DNA of 64,000 bases from Glandiceps talaboti. Taxonomy: Eukaryota > Hemichordata > Enteropneusta > Spengelidae. Every line of letters starts with the position of its first letter. Position 1 is the stretch's first letter. Below, in pieces: positions 32,691 through 43,430 of the stretch. The notes below the pieces were generated by a model that searched no databases, was not told the origin of the DNA, and saw only the letters and a program-made list of their open reading frames with translations. The stretch lies in the NCBI RefSeq assembly GCF_964340395.1, contig NC_135549.1:30228832-30292831 (forward strand), given 5' to 3'. Both the position numbers and the translations under genes were made by a program.

Positions 32691-33589
32691 ATGATGAGCA
32701 AAATCAAGAATGACAGCACAATCTGGTTATGTTAATTTCTTTTAAAATGCCATTGCCTTACTATCCTCCAAAAAAAACCCCAATCAAACATACTTGGCAG
32801 TTTTTGTATTAAAGCTACAGCAGTAACTATTTGGGACTGGACATTCTGTGTAAAAATCAATTTGTGTCTTCAAAATGGAAACAGCTATTGGTCCACAAGG
32901 GCCCCAACAATTTCACATCGGCCACATAATGCAGTAATAAATGCACACTGTGAGTCATAAATTTATCCCCATCATGAGTCTTGACAATGTCAGACAGAAA
33001 TGCTTCAACAGATTAGCAGCTTTTTGAAGTTGATTCATGTAGAAGTATAAATTTGGCTTCAGACAGAAGTGCAAAATGTTGGTATACATCATGTAGGATA
33101 TGAAGCAAAACAGCAAGTCCATAGTACATGTAAAGTAAAAATGATTGTACTTCTGAGGCTTTCCAGTACTTCGGTGTTTTTCAAAAAATATTTCAATGGC
33201 TGTATTCCATGTTTGAGAATAGTGGGAAAATATACCCCATGTGACCTGTCTGTGGCTGAAGGTTATCGTGTAGCAGACTTCAAGTGTTACTCCCGGTCAA
33301 ACTCCACGTAGTCATTACTGTAGGAAATAGTTGGCTTAGGATAACATCCAACCACCACAGTACTATATAGCCTTGGACAAATTACATCTTTAAAATGAAC
33401 GAGAACATATGATCTTATGTTACTGTACAAGTAATATGTTTCCTTTCTGAACGTTGACCTGGTGGTGTTAAAATCTTAATATGTAATTGCTGTTAATCAG
33501 AAGGGAATATAATACCCCATTTCCTAAGATCATAAGAGCTTCATCACTACCTGTGATACCTGTCTGCTTTGGAGAATCAAAACAAGTGA
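32691..33589. other. No gene recognised
   Basis: AT-rich sequence with no protein motif or repeat I could place. Confidence 0.55.
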
Positions 33590-33672
33590 AACTTTTTGAA
33601 ATATCAGTGGAACAAAATTTCTACACAGACAGACAGACCACGCCATGACATCAGCTCGCATATGGGAGCTAA
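33590..33672 (-). repeat. Hairpin-headed repeat family 2, terminal fragment
   Basis: GAAATATCAGTGGAACAAAA is followed by ACAGACAGACAGAC and a terminal hairpin AGCTCGCATATGGGAGCT, then AAAAAAAG. It matches the end of the longer copy at 51490-52022. Confidence 0.7.
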
Positions 33673-33831
33673 AAAAAGAGAACGATTAGAACAATGTCGC
33701 TAAAGTATCTATTCCACCACATTAGTATGGTCATTCCATTCATAGCAAGTGAAGGCCACATGTGGTTTAAATTTAATCAAGTCCACTAGAATCATGGGTT
33801 AAAGGAATGCATGAAATGCGCATCCACTTAC

Positions 33832-33955
33832 CACACCCCATTCTATGGCTTCACATTGCACCCATGTTGTACTGTCATTTTCGGTGTAAGGTACTTCAAA
33901 AATTTTGCAGATTTCATCTGTGTCATCAACTTCGAAATATAGCCATCTTCTCTTT
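33832..33955 (-). CDS. Candidate 124-bp internal exon, unknown protein
   Basis: The acceptor CATACCAG on the minus strand opens RRWLYFEVDDTDEICKIFEV, then PYTENDSTTWVQCEAIEW and GV, ending at the consensus donor GTAAGTGG. The segment is acidic and aromatic-rich, and its codon pattern looks protein-like. I do not recognise a domain, and no partner exon was identified nearby. It could be from a host gene or an unrecognised transposon. Confidence 0.35.
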
Positions 33956-34592
33956 CTGGTATGTTTAGATTGATTACTTGCTTGTGTCATCATTTTTTCT
34001 GTCCTCATCCTCTCTCTCTCACATTTTCTCTCACCAATTTCTTTCAGGCTATATTCTCTTATCCCTCCTTCTTTTGCTGAACCCATATGCCCAAAATGTA
34101 TTTAAAAAAACAAAAAAACAAAACAAAAAAACCCCAGAAAGAATGAGAAATTCAAAAAGTGAGGAATATGAGGAACTTAAAATTGTTGGTATTGTTTGTA
34201 CTATGCCTGAGTTCACATGTCCTAACATGGTTCTCGTATTAAAATCATATAGGTTACAAAATGTAGGTAATACATTTCTGAACAATACCTTCAATATTGT
34301 ACAAGTACTAAACTAATTGACAATTGTTAATTTTATAAGGCTTATCCATATTTACTTTAACGTCCAAAGTGTCATTACTGACAACAATTGGCAAGAATGT
34401 GCCAGGTTGTGTTTTGTGTTTTGGCCATTTTCAAAAATAGGTGGCAAGGGTTGTAATGTCCGCAAAGTACTTTGACAAAATAGAAAGACACCAGTCAATA
34501 AATAGCCATGTAACTCTAAGTATACATGCATTGTCATTTTGTTGTCACTTATAAGTTCAGTAACCAACTGTATAATTATGATTTTGATTTTT

Positions 34593-35545
34593 TAGCACAA
34601 CACACCTGATAAGGTTTAGTAGTGCTATAGTCATGATATGGTCTCTGTCCATATATATGTGTGTGTGTGTGTGTGTGGACAACTTAAACTGAAAAAGCAC
34701 CATGGTATTTGGTGGAGAGATTACTTTTGTTGTCTAGATGAGATGTTAATCAAAGCATTAAAGTGATCGCATCAGAAGTATGTGATTTGTTTAAAACGTG
34801 TCATCTTTGGTCAAAAAATGGTCCAGAAACTGTAAACTGAGTCCAAATGGTCAATTTCATGGTAATTATATGCACAAAAAAGTGGAAATAGGCTATTTTT
34901 CTTCACCACTTTGTGCATAATATGGGTGATTTTTAGCACAACTGAACTGAGGTTCAGTAGTGCTATAGGGATCGCCCGGCGTCTGTGTGTGTGTGTGTGT
35001 GTGTATGTGTAAACAACTTAAACTCAAAAACTGCTGAACCGATTGCCATGATATTTGGTGGGTCCATTACCTTGGGTGTCTAGTTGGGAAATTGTTCAAA
35101 TCAAAATGATCGCATCACAGATGTGTGATTTTTGGTCAAAAAACTTAAACTCAGAAACTACTGGGCAGATTGGTGCGAAATTTGGTGGGAACATTCTTAA
35201 GGGGATGTAAAGTAAGATTTGTCCATGACGGGATGATTCCATCAGTGATATGCAAATTAGGGCTAAAAATGTGTCTTTTTGGTTAAAAATCTATAATTCC
35301 AAAACTACTGAGCAGATTGGGCTGAAATTTAATGGGAATGTATCTAGGGATGTATGGACAAAGAAATATTAAGCATACCATGATTCCATGAGTGATATGC
35401 AAATTAGGTGTAAAAATGTTCATTTTTGGTCAAAAACTTATATCTCAAAAAGTACTTGGTCACCGAGTCTGAAACTTGGTGAGATGTTTCTGCATGTTAT
35501 TCTTCAAAACATTTTGACAAAATTGGCCCTAGCAACCATGACTAT
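34593..35545 (-). repeat. Hairpin-headed repeat family 1, two adjacent copies
   Basis: A diverged copy starts at 34593 (TTTAGCACAACACACCTGAT, then (GT)n). A near-consensus copy starts at 34934, with hairpin to 34966, CCCGGCGTCTGTGTG, CTGCTGAACCGATTGCCATG, AGATTGGTGCGAAATTTGGT and ACTTGGTGAGATGTTTCTGC, ending AATTGGCCCTAGCAACCATG at about 35543. The second is very close to the copy at 26637. Confidence 0.9.
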
Positions 35546-36416
35546 TTTGCTTGATTCATTTTCATTAAATTTCTTCTGTTTTTTCCTTTGCTGTATTTTC
35601 TGTTCCATACATTTCTTGAATCCTTCCTTTTGTTATTAACACATTCTCGTAAATTCTATTCTTTTCTCTCTAACACAATCTCATCACTACCTTACTTTAT
35701 AATTTACTCAGATTAAAGACTAACACGTAAAAAACATTAATAACAAATCACTTAAAAAATCTTTACTTTGGTCTGGTATTCACATACCAACTATTACCAT
35801 TTCATATCTGACTTATGCCTCTCCCGTTGCAGACATAAGAAACAAATATAAAAAACACATAAATAACATATCAAAAATCAAGAGTAATAATATATCATAT
35901 AATATAATATATATAATATAAATAATAAATAACAATAAAAAAATAACATAAAACAAAGTATTAAACACAATAACAACCGCTACAGTACATTTATCACATT
36001 GCATAGCTTCCTGTCATTGTCTCACTTCACGCAAGGATGTTCGAGTGACAAGTTGAACCATATTTGCATTATGCAATAACGTAAGGATACGGTATCAAAG
36101 AGACAATTTGCGCCAATCCGAAAATAAAATACCAGTAGGCAACTGATTTGAGACAACGGAGTGATACGGTATACATTGTGTAAATCAGTAGGCAACTGAT
36201 TTGAGATTACGGAGCAATGTGGTATAACATTGTTGCTATACGTCAATTTTCTATTTGCATTTGATTTAGAATGTCAAAGTTCAGTCACTAAATTCTTTAT
36301 TGAAGAGGCTGTGAAGATCATTATACATGTGTACACACAGTTTTCTTCCCTGAAGTAGCTATTAATGTAGGGAGAGTTATTTTGTGTTTTTCCTTGGATC
36401 TGCAGTCTTGCGAGAA
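35546..36416. other. No gene; AT-rich
   Basis: Low-complexity AT sequence (ATATAATATAATATATATAA near 35900), then a small local duplication of CAGTAGGCAACTGATTTGAG at 36133 and 36187. It separates the family 1 copy from the RPA exon. Confidence 0.6.
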
Positions 36417-36717
36417 TCATAGTGGATGCGATAACTTACTCTCTGTTTGAGTTGTGAAGGATGTGACAGTGTTGTTGATATAACAGACAAAGTGGATGTT
36501 TGGTTGTTCTTTTACTTGGCCGAGAATCTTTTTGTATAGTTGTTGTTGGGTGTTACTCTTTATATTAATGTTCCACTTTCTGAGGAAGGAAAGTGCTGTA
36601 GATGAAAAGAATTTGTACGTGTCCATGGTGCTGTTGATGTTTATGGATAAGGCTAGTGTACAACCGGGTCTACAATATTGAGTGTCCTTGGTATTGCATA
36701 GTATGCATCTGTGAAAT
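36417..36717 (-). pseudogene. Second Helitron RPA-like exon C
   Basis: After the acceptor CTTATTTCACAG the minus strand reads CILCNTKDTQYCRPGCTLAL and continues to a stop at 36417. It aligns with exon C of the RPA-like gene at 20522-20798 (CSLCHTKKTTYCRPGASISI), including the CxxC of the zinc ribbon, the 'YCRPG' block and a matching length. The two are clearly diverged, so this is another, older or different Helentron copy. Exons A and B were not found upstream. A family 1 repeat lies downstream, as in the other copy. Confidence 0.75.
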
Positions 36718-37002
36718 AAGTTACAAATCATAGTTATTGTATGGTGTATGAATTAGAAGTTTGAAAGAATTGTAACATTTTGATTTGAGATAAAGTAACC
36801 ATGTAGGTATATACATGTGAATAGTGGTAGTGGCGACAGATTATGGATTTAAAAAAAACAGTCATTCATATTATGTTTTAAGTATAGTTGACATGACCAG
36901 TGCATATATTGTTGGTAACTGTGTTCACCAAATTAAAACATAGTTACATAAATACAAACTGACTATAAATAAAATGGCAAAATTAGAAAAGAAGACACTA
37001 CT

Positions 37003-37108
37003 TGAGTAGCGATTTTGAATAAAAAAGATAACTAATGGGAATATCAGAGAAAAACTAACCAGACAACATCTAATCAAAAATCTACAACAAAGAGGATGAC
37101 GTATTCAA
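37003..37108. repeat. 106-bp direct repeat, copy 1 (copy 2 at 37555-37660)
   Basis: GAGTAGCGATTTTGAATAAA through GATGACGTATTCAA is repeated almost exactly 552 bases further on. The sequence between includes the small exon at 37207 and the poly-G repeat at 37430. The second copy runs straight into a LINE 3' end. Confidence 0.9.
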
Positions 37109-37206
37109 ATCTTTCGCCCTCAATGTGAACTTGAAAAAAAAAATACCTGACCTGGCCTTTGCCTGCACCTAATTCTGTACTGACCGGTTGTGCAACATGT
37201 ACATAC

Positions 37207-37263
37207 CTTTTTCTTCAACTCTTCTGTCTAACTTCTCTAGTAACTTCATGATAAACATCATAT
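37207..37263 (-). CDS. Small duplicated exon candidate, copy 1
   Basis: Minus-strand acceptor CTAGTACACAG, 57 bases, donor GTATGTACAT. One frame reads MMFIMKLLEKLDRRVEEK. It resembles the exon at 40619-40670 (MFLMKIVNFFLRRRKQKG), and similarity continues into the upstream intron (ATAAATAAATGATAA and an AGGGCT phrase). This is therefore a paralogous genomic duplication. No family could be assigned. Confidence 0.3.
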
Positions 37264-37429
37264 CTGTGTACTAGATATAAATAAATGATAATTTAAACAT
37301 TTGACTACTAGTATACTCAACAGGGCTTCTGCTGGCAAAGTAAACCATTTAGCCACTGACATAACCAATCTTAAAAGGTTTCACCACTTTCAGTGAATAG
37401 TAGCCATTAGGCTGGGGTCAGAATTGACA

Positions 37430-37545
37430 GTGAAAAAAATTGAAAGTTCAAAGGGTGGTTGTGAAAATTTTGATGTCTGAAAGGGAGGGGGTGGGGGTGA
37501 AATATTTGGCTCATTATAAATTAAACCTGAGGAGTGGTTGTTTAC
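37430..37545. repeat. Dispersed poly-G repeat (pair of 3735-3870)
   Basis: Reverse-complement match to 3735-3870: GTGAAAATTTTGATGTCTGA, GGGAGGGGGTGGGGG and AAACCTGAGGAGT are shared. Confidence 0.6.
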
Positions 37546-37660
37546 TGAGTAAATTGAGTAGCGATTTTGAATAAAAAAGATAACTAATGGGGAATATCAG
37601 AGAAAAACTAACCAGACAACATCTAATCAAAAATCTACAACAAAGAGGATGACGTATTCA

Positions 37661-37925
37661 ATGTCAAACAGTGTCATCTTTTAAAGGGAGTATCAAGACA
37701 TACCTTTTTAGGGAAGCGTATTTCTAAGCGTATTATCTGAACTTAAACTTATTTTTGACATAAGGAACATTTGTGGAACATTTTCTTTTCCATTGCATAA
37801 TTTAGACTCTGTGTATTTTATGGAAAGTTTCTTTTTTTTAAAATATATTTTGTGAAGCGCCTCTGAACAATTTTTATTTTTGGATTTTGGCGCTATACAA
37901 ATGTTAACTTTATCATTATCTATCT
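37661..37925 (+). pseudogene. L2/CR1-type LINE 3' end
   Basis: The sequence reads VKQCHLLKGSIKTYLFREAY, the 'SF+..LKTYLF..A' end of many LINE proteins. It is followed by the typical 3' phrase GTGAAGCGCCTCTGAACAAT … GGCGCTATACAAATGTTAAC and a TATCATTATC tail. This 'GCGCTATACAAAT' ending is common to L2/CR1-related LINEs and SINEs that borrow their tails. Only the end is present. Confidence 0.7.
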
Positions 37926-38104
37926 TAAATTAAACAATTTCTTACTGCTTTGCCACAATACCTTCTAAAGCTTGCATTCAGTAATGACCTGGTGACAGAC
38001 ATGCAAATGTATTTAAAATGAACATGAAAATAAGGTCAAGTTAGGGTCATTATTATTAACAACAGTGTCAGAGGGTTATTCTCTTGTCTGTTAAGGAACT
38101 GCAG

Positions 38105-38268
38105 TGTCCTCTTCATGGACCACTAGAAGTGGGGGTCTTGATCAAGGCAGCTATGTGGATGTGTATCTCGCACATATGTATGAACAAATATCAATAGAAG
38201 GCATTGAAAGTGTGTACGCAGTATATCTCGAGAACATGGTGGATGATGATACCGTTCGCAGTGGTACC
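38105..38268 (+). CDS. Candidate 164-bp internal exon, unknown protein
   Basis: Acceptor AAGGAACTGCAG, then an open frame reading SSSWTTRSGGLDQGSYVDVY, LAHMYEQISIEGIESVYAVY and LENMVDDDTVRSGT, then donor GTAAGC. Codon use and the absence of stops fit an exon. I do not recognise the domain. No neighbouring exon on the same strand was identified. Confidence 0.35.
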
Positions 38269-39371
38269 GTAAGCGTATGTTTATCGTTGTTTTGTCCATC
38301 TGCCTTTTTATCGATACTCTTAATTTTTTTACCCATTTTAGGAATCGAAATCGGTTGTCCTTGTAAACTGTATTTTTTGCTTTTTATCTCTTAATTTCCT
38401 TATCACATGTCTTTGTATGTTTTCAATAATATTGATTTTGTACATTTTTTTCTTGTTTTATTTTCTAATTTTGTTGACAGCTAGCTATAGATAAATACCT
38501 AATGGATCATTGACATAACAGTGATAAATTACAATTTATTATAATTACATGTAACGTTGATGTAAGCTTGTAAAAGCACAAAACAAAGCCGTAGAAAACG
38601 ACCTTACGTGCACAATATTGCCACCTTCCGCTATGAGTCATTTCAAACTGAAAATTAGCTCATAAATACAAAAACATGTCTTTTAATTTAATGTGATCTC
38701 ATTCGAAGTAGGCCCACGCTTCCAAGTGGAGGGCTTATTGTGTACATAACCACCTAAAAGTTTAGTAAGGGGGGGGGGGGGGATTAATATTCTTATAAAC
38801 ATGGACGAGGTCCTTTGAATACAGCTAAAAGAACACTGTTCATACATCTAAAAGAATAACTCTTGGCTACTTATAAAACTAATTGCTACACTATGATATC
38901 ACCATTTGTTATTTTTTATGTTTTTATTTATTATGCTCCATCACTGGGTATACACAAAAAGTTGACAAGTACAATGCAGAATAAAATTGAAACAGATCAA
39001 TGAGGCTGCAATTATTTTGTTAGGATAACCAGGTATCAGGTACCAGACGAGTATTCCACAACATTCTTACTTGATTGAAATTAAAATTAAAATGTGAAAT
39101 AAAACTAAAATAGATTACAAATTTATTTAGAAAACATGCATAAATACTTGCCAGATCATAATTATATATTCTTACAGTTTCAACAATGACGGAATGCTTA
39201 ATCGTTTTCTGTTAATTTGAAACACACAAGCCTATTGAAATAGGAGCGAGTGAAAGACTGTGTGAAAAAAGTAAGAATGTTGTGGAATACTCGTCTGGTA
39301 CCTCAAAGTTAGATGATAATTCAAAGACCTGGTATTGGGATAGCCTAGTTGAGATGTATTGAAATGAACGA
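38269..39371. other. No gene; G-run at 38769
   Basis: AT-rich sequence with a 14-base G tract. The phrase CAGACGAGTATTCCACAACATT (39045) is the inverse of one at 39280, giving a separated inverted pair of about 40 bases. Confidence 0.5.
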
Positions 39372-40200
39372 ACATTTTCTAAGACTGTCCCCAGCCTTGA
39401 GCTACTTACAATACAATATAAGACTAGCACAATAACATTTACCGAGACCGTCCCCAGCCTGGAGCTACTTACAATACGATATTAGACTAGTAGAAAACCA
39501 TATTCTGGGACAGTCCCAAAACTGGAGCTACTTACAATACAATATTAGACTACATGTAGTACAAAACCATATTCTGTGACAGACCCCAAGGTGGAGCTAC
39601 TTGCAATACGATATTAGAGTAGTAAAAGACCATATTCTGTGACAGACCCCAAGGTGGAGCTACTTGCAATACGATATTAGAGTAGTAAAAGACCATATTC
39701 TGTGACAGTCCCCAAGGTGGAGCTACTTGCAATACGATATTAGACTAGTAAAAGACCATATTCTGTGACAGACCCCAAGGTGGAGCTACTTGCAATACGA
39801 TATTAGAGTAGTAAAAGACCATATTCTGTGACAGTCCCCAAGGTGGAGCTACTTGCAATACGATATTAGACTAGTAAAAGACCATATTCTGTGACAGTCC
39901 CCAAGGTGGAGCTACTTGCAATACAATATTAGAGTAGTAAAAGACCATATTCTGTGACAGACCCCAAGCTGGAGCTACTTGCAATACGATATTAGACTAG
40001 TAAAAGACCATATTCAGCGACAGACCCCAAGCTGGAGCTACTTGCAATACGATATTAGACTAGTAAAAGACCATATTCAGCGACAGACCCCAAGCTGGAG
40101 CTACTTTAATACAATACCATATTTACACTAGCACAATAATATTTACCAAGACCTACCCCAAGCTGGAGCTACTTACAATACGATATTACACTAGCACAGT
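39372..40200. repeat. 63-bp minisatellite, ~13 copies
   Basis: The unit contains GACCATATTCTGTGACAGAC, CCCAAGGTGGAGCTACTTGC and AATACGATATTAGAGTAGTA. Thirteen copies of the GGAGCTACTT landmark occur at about 63-base spacing. The centre (39570-40100) is homogeneous; both ends are diverged (CTGTCCCCAGCC versions). As 63 is a multiple of three, one minus-strand frame stays open for several units (QVAPPWGLSQNMVFYYSNIV), but nothing suggests that it is translated. Confidence 0.95.
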
Positions 40201-40618
40201 AACATTTAATCTTTCAACAATTACTTCAGTCTATAGTTTTCTCATAAAAAATAGTCAATTCCCTCTGTTTAATACTCAAATTCACTACTGGTATGCAAGT
40301 ACGCAAATAAATTTATTTTCTCATCATAATGGCAACAAATACTCCAAACCACTACACCGTGGAGACCTACTCTGCAGCCTATTGAAAGATGTTGTTCTAG
40401 TACATGTAACATGTGAAGTACTAGTAACATGTCAGCCAAATTTGAAAAGTTATCTGAAACATCGAAAATATAGTACGATTTCCACTTGAAAATAACAGAA
40501 AAGCACATTGCATTTACACACACACACACACAGACATGCCTATATCACTAATGAACATAAGAAGTTCAGTTGTTCTAATTCTAAAAATGAGTTACATATT
40601 GTGCAGCATGATACTTAC

Positions 40619-40670
40619 CCTTCTGTTTTCTTCTTCTCAAAAAAAAGTTTACTATCTTCATAAGAAACAT
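40619..40670 (-). CDS. Small duplicated exon candidate, copy 2
   Basis: Minus-strand acceptor TGTCTACACAG, 52 bases, donor GTAAGTATC. Possible frame MFLMKIVNFFLRRRKQKG, similar to the candidate at 37207-37263. A third weaker relative may lie near 52870-52905 (IMKILGKACKQN). The function is unknown. Confidence 0.3.
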
Positions 40671-41403
40671 CTGTGTAGACATAAATAAATGATAACATTT
40701 ATACACATGTACTACTATTGCAGGGCTCTCGCTAGGAAATTCAAACATTCAAACACTGAATTAGTGAATCTCAGAAAGTGTTTAACTTAGCTTCTTTAAG
40801 TGAATAAATTAGCCATTACGTTAGGGCTTTAAAATGATGACAGTGTACAGCTTTAAATACAACTGATGGTTGAAATCACAGACTAAAAATTAGTGGTCTG
40901 ATAGTAAAAGGAACCAAACAATTATTTGTTTGGCCTAATTATGATGAGATTCATGAATATGCAAATATATGTCTTTACACAGAGTATTTTCTGAATACCT
41001 CCGACAGGTGTTTTACCTGTCGAACTCATGACGAATTCGAAGTCGCTATCACATTTCCAAAACAAAATATAAATGAACATACTTATTATTCTCTTCAATT
41101 TTGTGTGAGTGTTGTGAAAAAGAGCTAATGGTGATCAAATGAGCTAGATATGATGTCATTGTTCCTAATTATAGGGCATGTTGTTTGATCTCATATAAAT
41201 TGTGACAGTGAAACCGTGGGTTATACTTCCATGGTGAAACAAAGTGTCGTCAACACAAATATTTTTTTTTGTAAAAACATGAAAAAGCAAGGTTTTTTTC
41301 GCATTTGGTGACTTGGCGAATGTATAGAGTAGTATGAGAAACCCCATACACGTCTTTTTTTTTATGTAGTAAAAGTTATTTTATCAAACGCAGTAAAAGT
41401 TAC

Positions 41404-41495
41404 CTTGTCGTCACGGTTCTACAGCTAGTCTCAATTTCCTCTGTGGCACGAATGTCTTTCGAAGGTGCTAATGTTGTCACGTGATTACCAATACT
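41404..41495 (-). CDS. Duplicated exon candidate, downstream copy (92 bp)
   Basis: Acceptor ACTGTTGTAG, exon beginning AGTATTGGTAATCACGTGAC, donor GTAACTTTTAC. In the phase of its partner exon it starts SIGNHVTTLAPS. Its length (92) is not a multiple of three, unlike the partner, so it would shift frame if included and may be decayed. Confidence 0.35.
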
Positions 41496-41781
41496 CTACA
41501 ACAGTTAATTTATTTACATATTAATTTTAGGGCATGTTTAATCTCATCCTGGAAGTATAACATACATGTATACTTCCATGATCTCATGTAAATTGTGACA
41601 GCGAAAAACGTGTCTCGTGGTCTGAGCCAACACAAATCATTTTTTTTTGTAAAAACATGAAAAAGCAAGGTATTTTTTCACATTTGGTGACTTGACGAAT
41701 GTATTGAGTAGTATGAGAAACCCCACACGTGTTTATTTTTGTATATATAAAAGTTATTTTATGACAAGCAAGAAAAGTTAC

Positions 41782-41880
41782 CTTGTCGTTCTGCAGCTCA
41801 GTACAACTACAACCACTCTCTGGAACGAATGTCTTTCGACTGGAAGGTGTTAATGTTGTCACATGATTATTAGCAATACT
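41782..41880 (-). CDS. Duplicated exon candidate, upstream copy (99 bp)
   Basis: Acceptor AACTTTTGTAG, 99 bases (33 codons, phase 0) reading SIANNHVTTLTPSSRKTFVP then ESGCSCTELQNDK, donor GTAACTTTTC. The Ser/Thr- and Cys-rich content would fit an extracellular linker, but no domain was recognised. It has splice signals identical in position to those of the downstream copy, which supports a real exon duplicated in tandem. Confidence 0.4.
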
Positions 41881-42116
41881 CTACAAAAGTTATTTTTTTG
41901 ACATGTTAATGAGGGTGACACTGAGTACGCAATTCATATCAACAAGTGGCAGTTGCCAGTCAAAAGAATCCATACTCAAATACTCAAAACTCGAGAGTAG
42001 AAACAAAAGAATGAAATACGGACAAACTGGGGCGTTATACATCCCAAGACTGTATCTTGCCGTGCATATCATATGTATATGTGTGACAGATTCATTCCAT
42101 TGCATAAAAAATGACC

Positions 42117-42186
42117 CCCCCCAAAAAAAAAAAAAAAAAAATAAATAAATAAATAAATAAAAAATAAATAAATAAATAAATAAATG
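42117..42186. repeat. Poly-C/poly-A and (AAAT)n low-complexity tract
   Basis: CCCCCCCC is followed by a run of about 20 A and (AAAT)n to 42186. It looks like a retroelement tail but no coding part is attached. Confidence 0.85.
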
Positions 42187-42554
42187 AATGAAAAATGATC
42201 ACTCTGCAGCCAAAAAACAACAGTCTCCCAAGCCCTGTAATACAGCATGTGTCCAGGCCTTAGATGCAAAGTTTTACAGGTCGCAACTTGAATAAATAAA
42301 TTGTAAAGACAAACGTTTACACCCATAATGTAACCTTTAGTCGCCATTGTGCACAATGGAAACAGACAATTTCCTCTACTACATGTAGTTCGCAATTCAT
42401 ACGAGTTTGTTTATTGGAAGTTTACTAATTTAGTTTTTTGAATGCTTTTAACAGTACATCTCATAATATTGATTCGTCAGAGTGCCATGATGGTACTTCA
42501 ATTTGATAGGGATGTTTGTAGATTTGTCTATCTGCAGAAAATGCTCCAGACATA

Positions 42555-42740
42555 GTGACTAGTTTCCATAAAAGCCATGACCATAACCTTAGCAACAGCC
42601 ACACACCAGTATATTTAGCAAAAGTAAAAGCATTCAGAAGTGCAAGTGTATGAACTTCGAAAAACAATGTAATACTATGCAAATATGCCTAGCAACAAGG
42701 ACCACACCCATAGCAACATGATGGTAACGATAGTATGTGT
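42555..42740 (-). repeat. Hairpin-headed repeat family 1, distal fragment
   Basis: CCATGACCATAACCTTAGCA and ACACCAGTATATTTAGCAAA resemble the distal part of the family near 20395-20450 (CCATGACCATGCCCTTAGCA, GGCAGTATATTTTGCTCAAA). The hairpin end is missing. Confidence 0.5.
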
Positions 42741-42929
42741 TGAAATGATGAGATGGTAAGATATTTGATAAACATTTAGAAAATAAACAACATATATACC
42801 TACCAACAAGATCACAGCCCTAGCAATAGTGAGAGGATAGACTAGTGTATATTGCAAAGGTAACAACAGGGATCTACAGGAGTGTATAACATTATTGTAG
42901 ATGCAAAATGAGAATTTATTTATTAGATT

Positions 42930-43430
42930 AACTTCCATTTAACAGGTGTGTTTGCAAGAATTCTTTATCTGTTCTCATCAGCCATCTGACCAAGATTGTT
43001 TTGGCCCAATGACCACCACCTAAATGTCTGCGGATAGCCATTTGCATACCCTGATGGTTTTTTTCAATGCCACTACTGCTGAAAAGATTTAAACTTTCAT
43101 CTTCACAAGGAGTTGGTGTATATGGTAACTTAAATAATGCATAAAAAAAGGAAATGTTCAAGTGAGGTAGCTCTGCCAAGTACATGTACAGGACTGTACC
43201 ATGTCTTACATAACTTTTCATACTCCTTACAGAACATGTTGTAATTTGATGAATTAGTACCAAGCTCCTTACCAAGGACATCAAGGTCATATTTATTAGT
43301 TTTAGTGCAATAATAATAAGTAATAAGTCTGTTTAAATTCTGGAATGTTCTAATTGTCTTTGCATGTTCGGTTTTGCAAAGAAGATGGAAACATGTCATC
43401 AGAACAAGCAGTGATCATATCCACCACCTT
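42930..43430 (-). pseudogene. Transposase-like C-terminal fragment
   Basis: The minus strand from 43399 reads YDLDVLGKELGTNSSNYNMF then CKEYEKLCKTWYS. After a frameshift it continues LPHLNISFFYALFKLPYTP and SLNLFSSSGIEKNHQGMQMA, then IRRHLGGGHWAKTILVRWL. A 'G.E+.H' block followed by a basic helix near the C-terminus is the usual context of the catalytic Glu in several DDE transposase superfamilies. I cannot name the superfamily. The frameshift makes it a pseudogene. Confidence 0.4.

Larger units (their letters stand above)
41170..41905. repeat. Tandem duplication of a ~365-bp exon-bearing unit
   Basis: The two units (about 41173-41528 and 41529-41905) share GGGCATGTT, AAAAACATGAAAAAGCAAGG, GAGTAGTATGAGAAACCCCA, AAAAGTTACCTTGTCGT and ACGAATGTCTTTCGA in the same order and orientation, with point changes and small indels. 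Confidence 0.9.

Noticed and set aside
39372-40200. CRISPR or protein repeat gene
   Set aside because: Whole 63-bp units are repeated with no variable spacers; it is a minisatellite and there is no start, splice or codon evidence for a protein.
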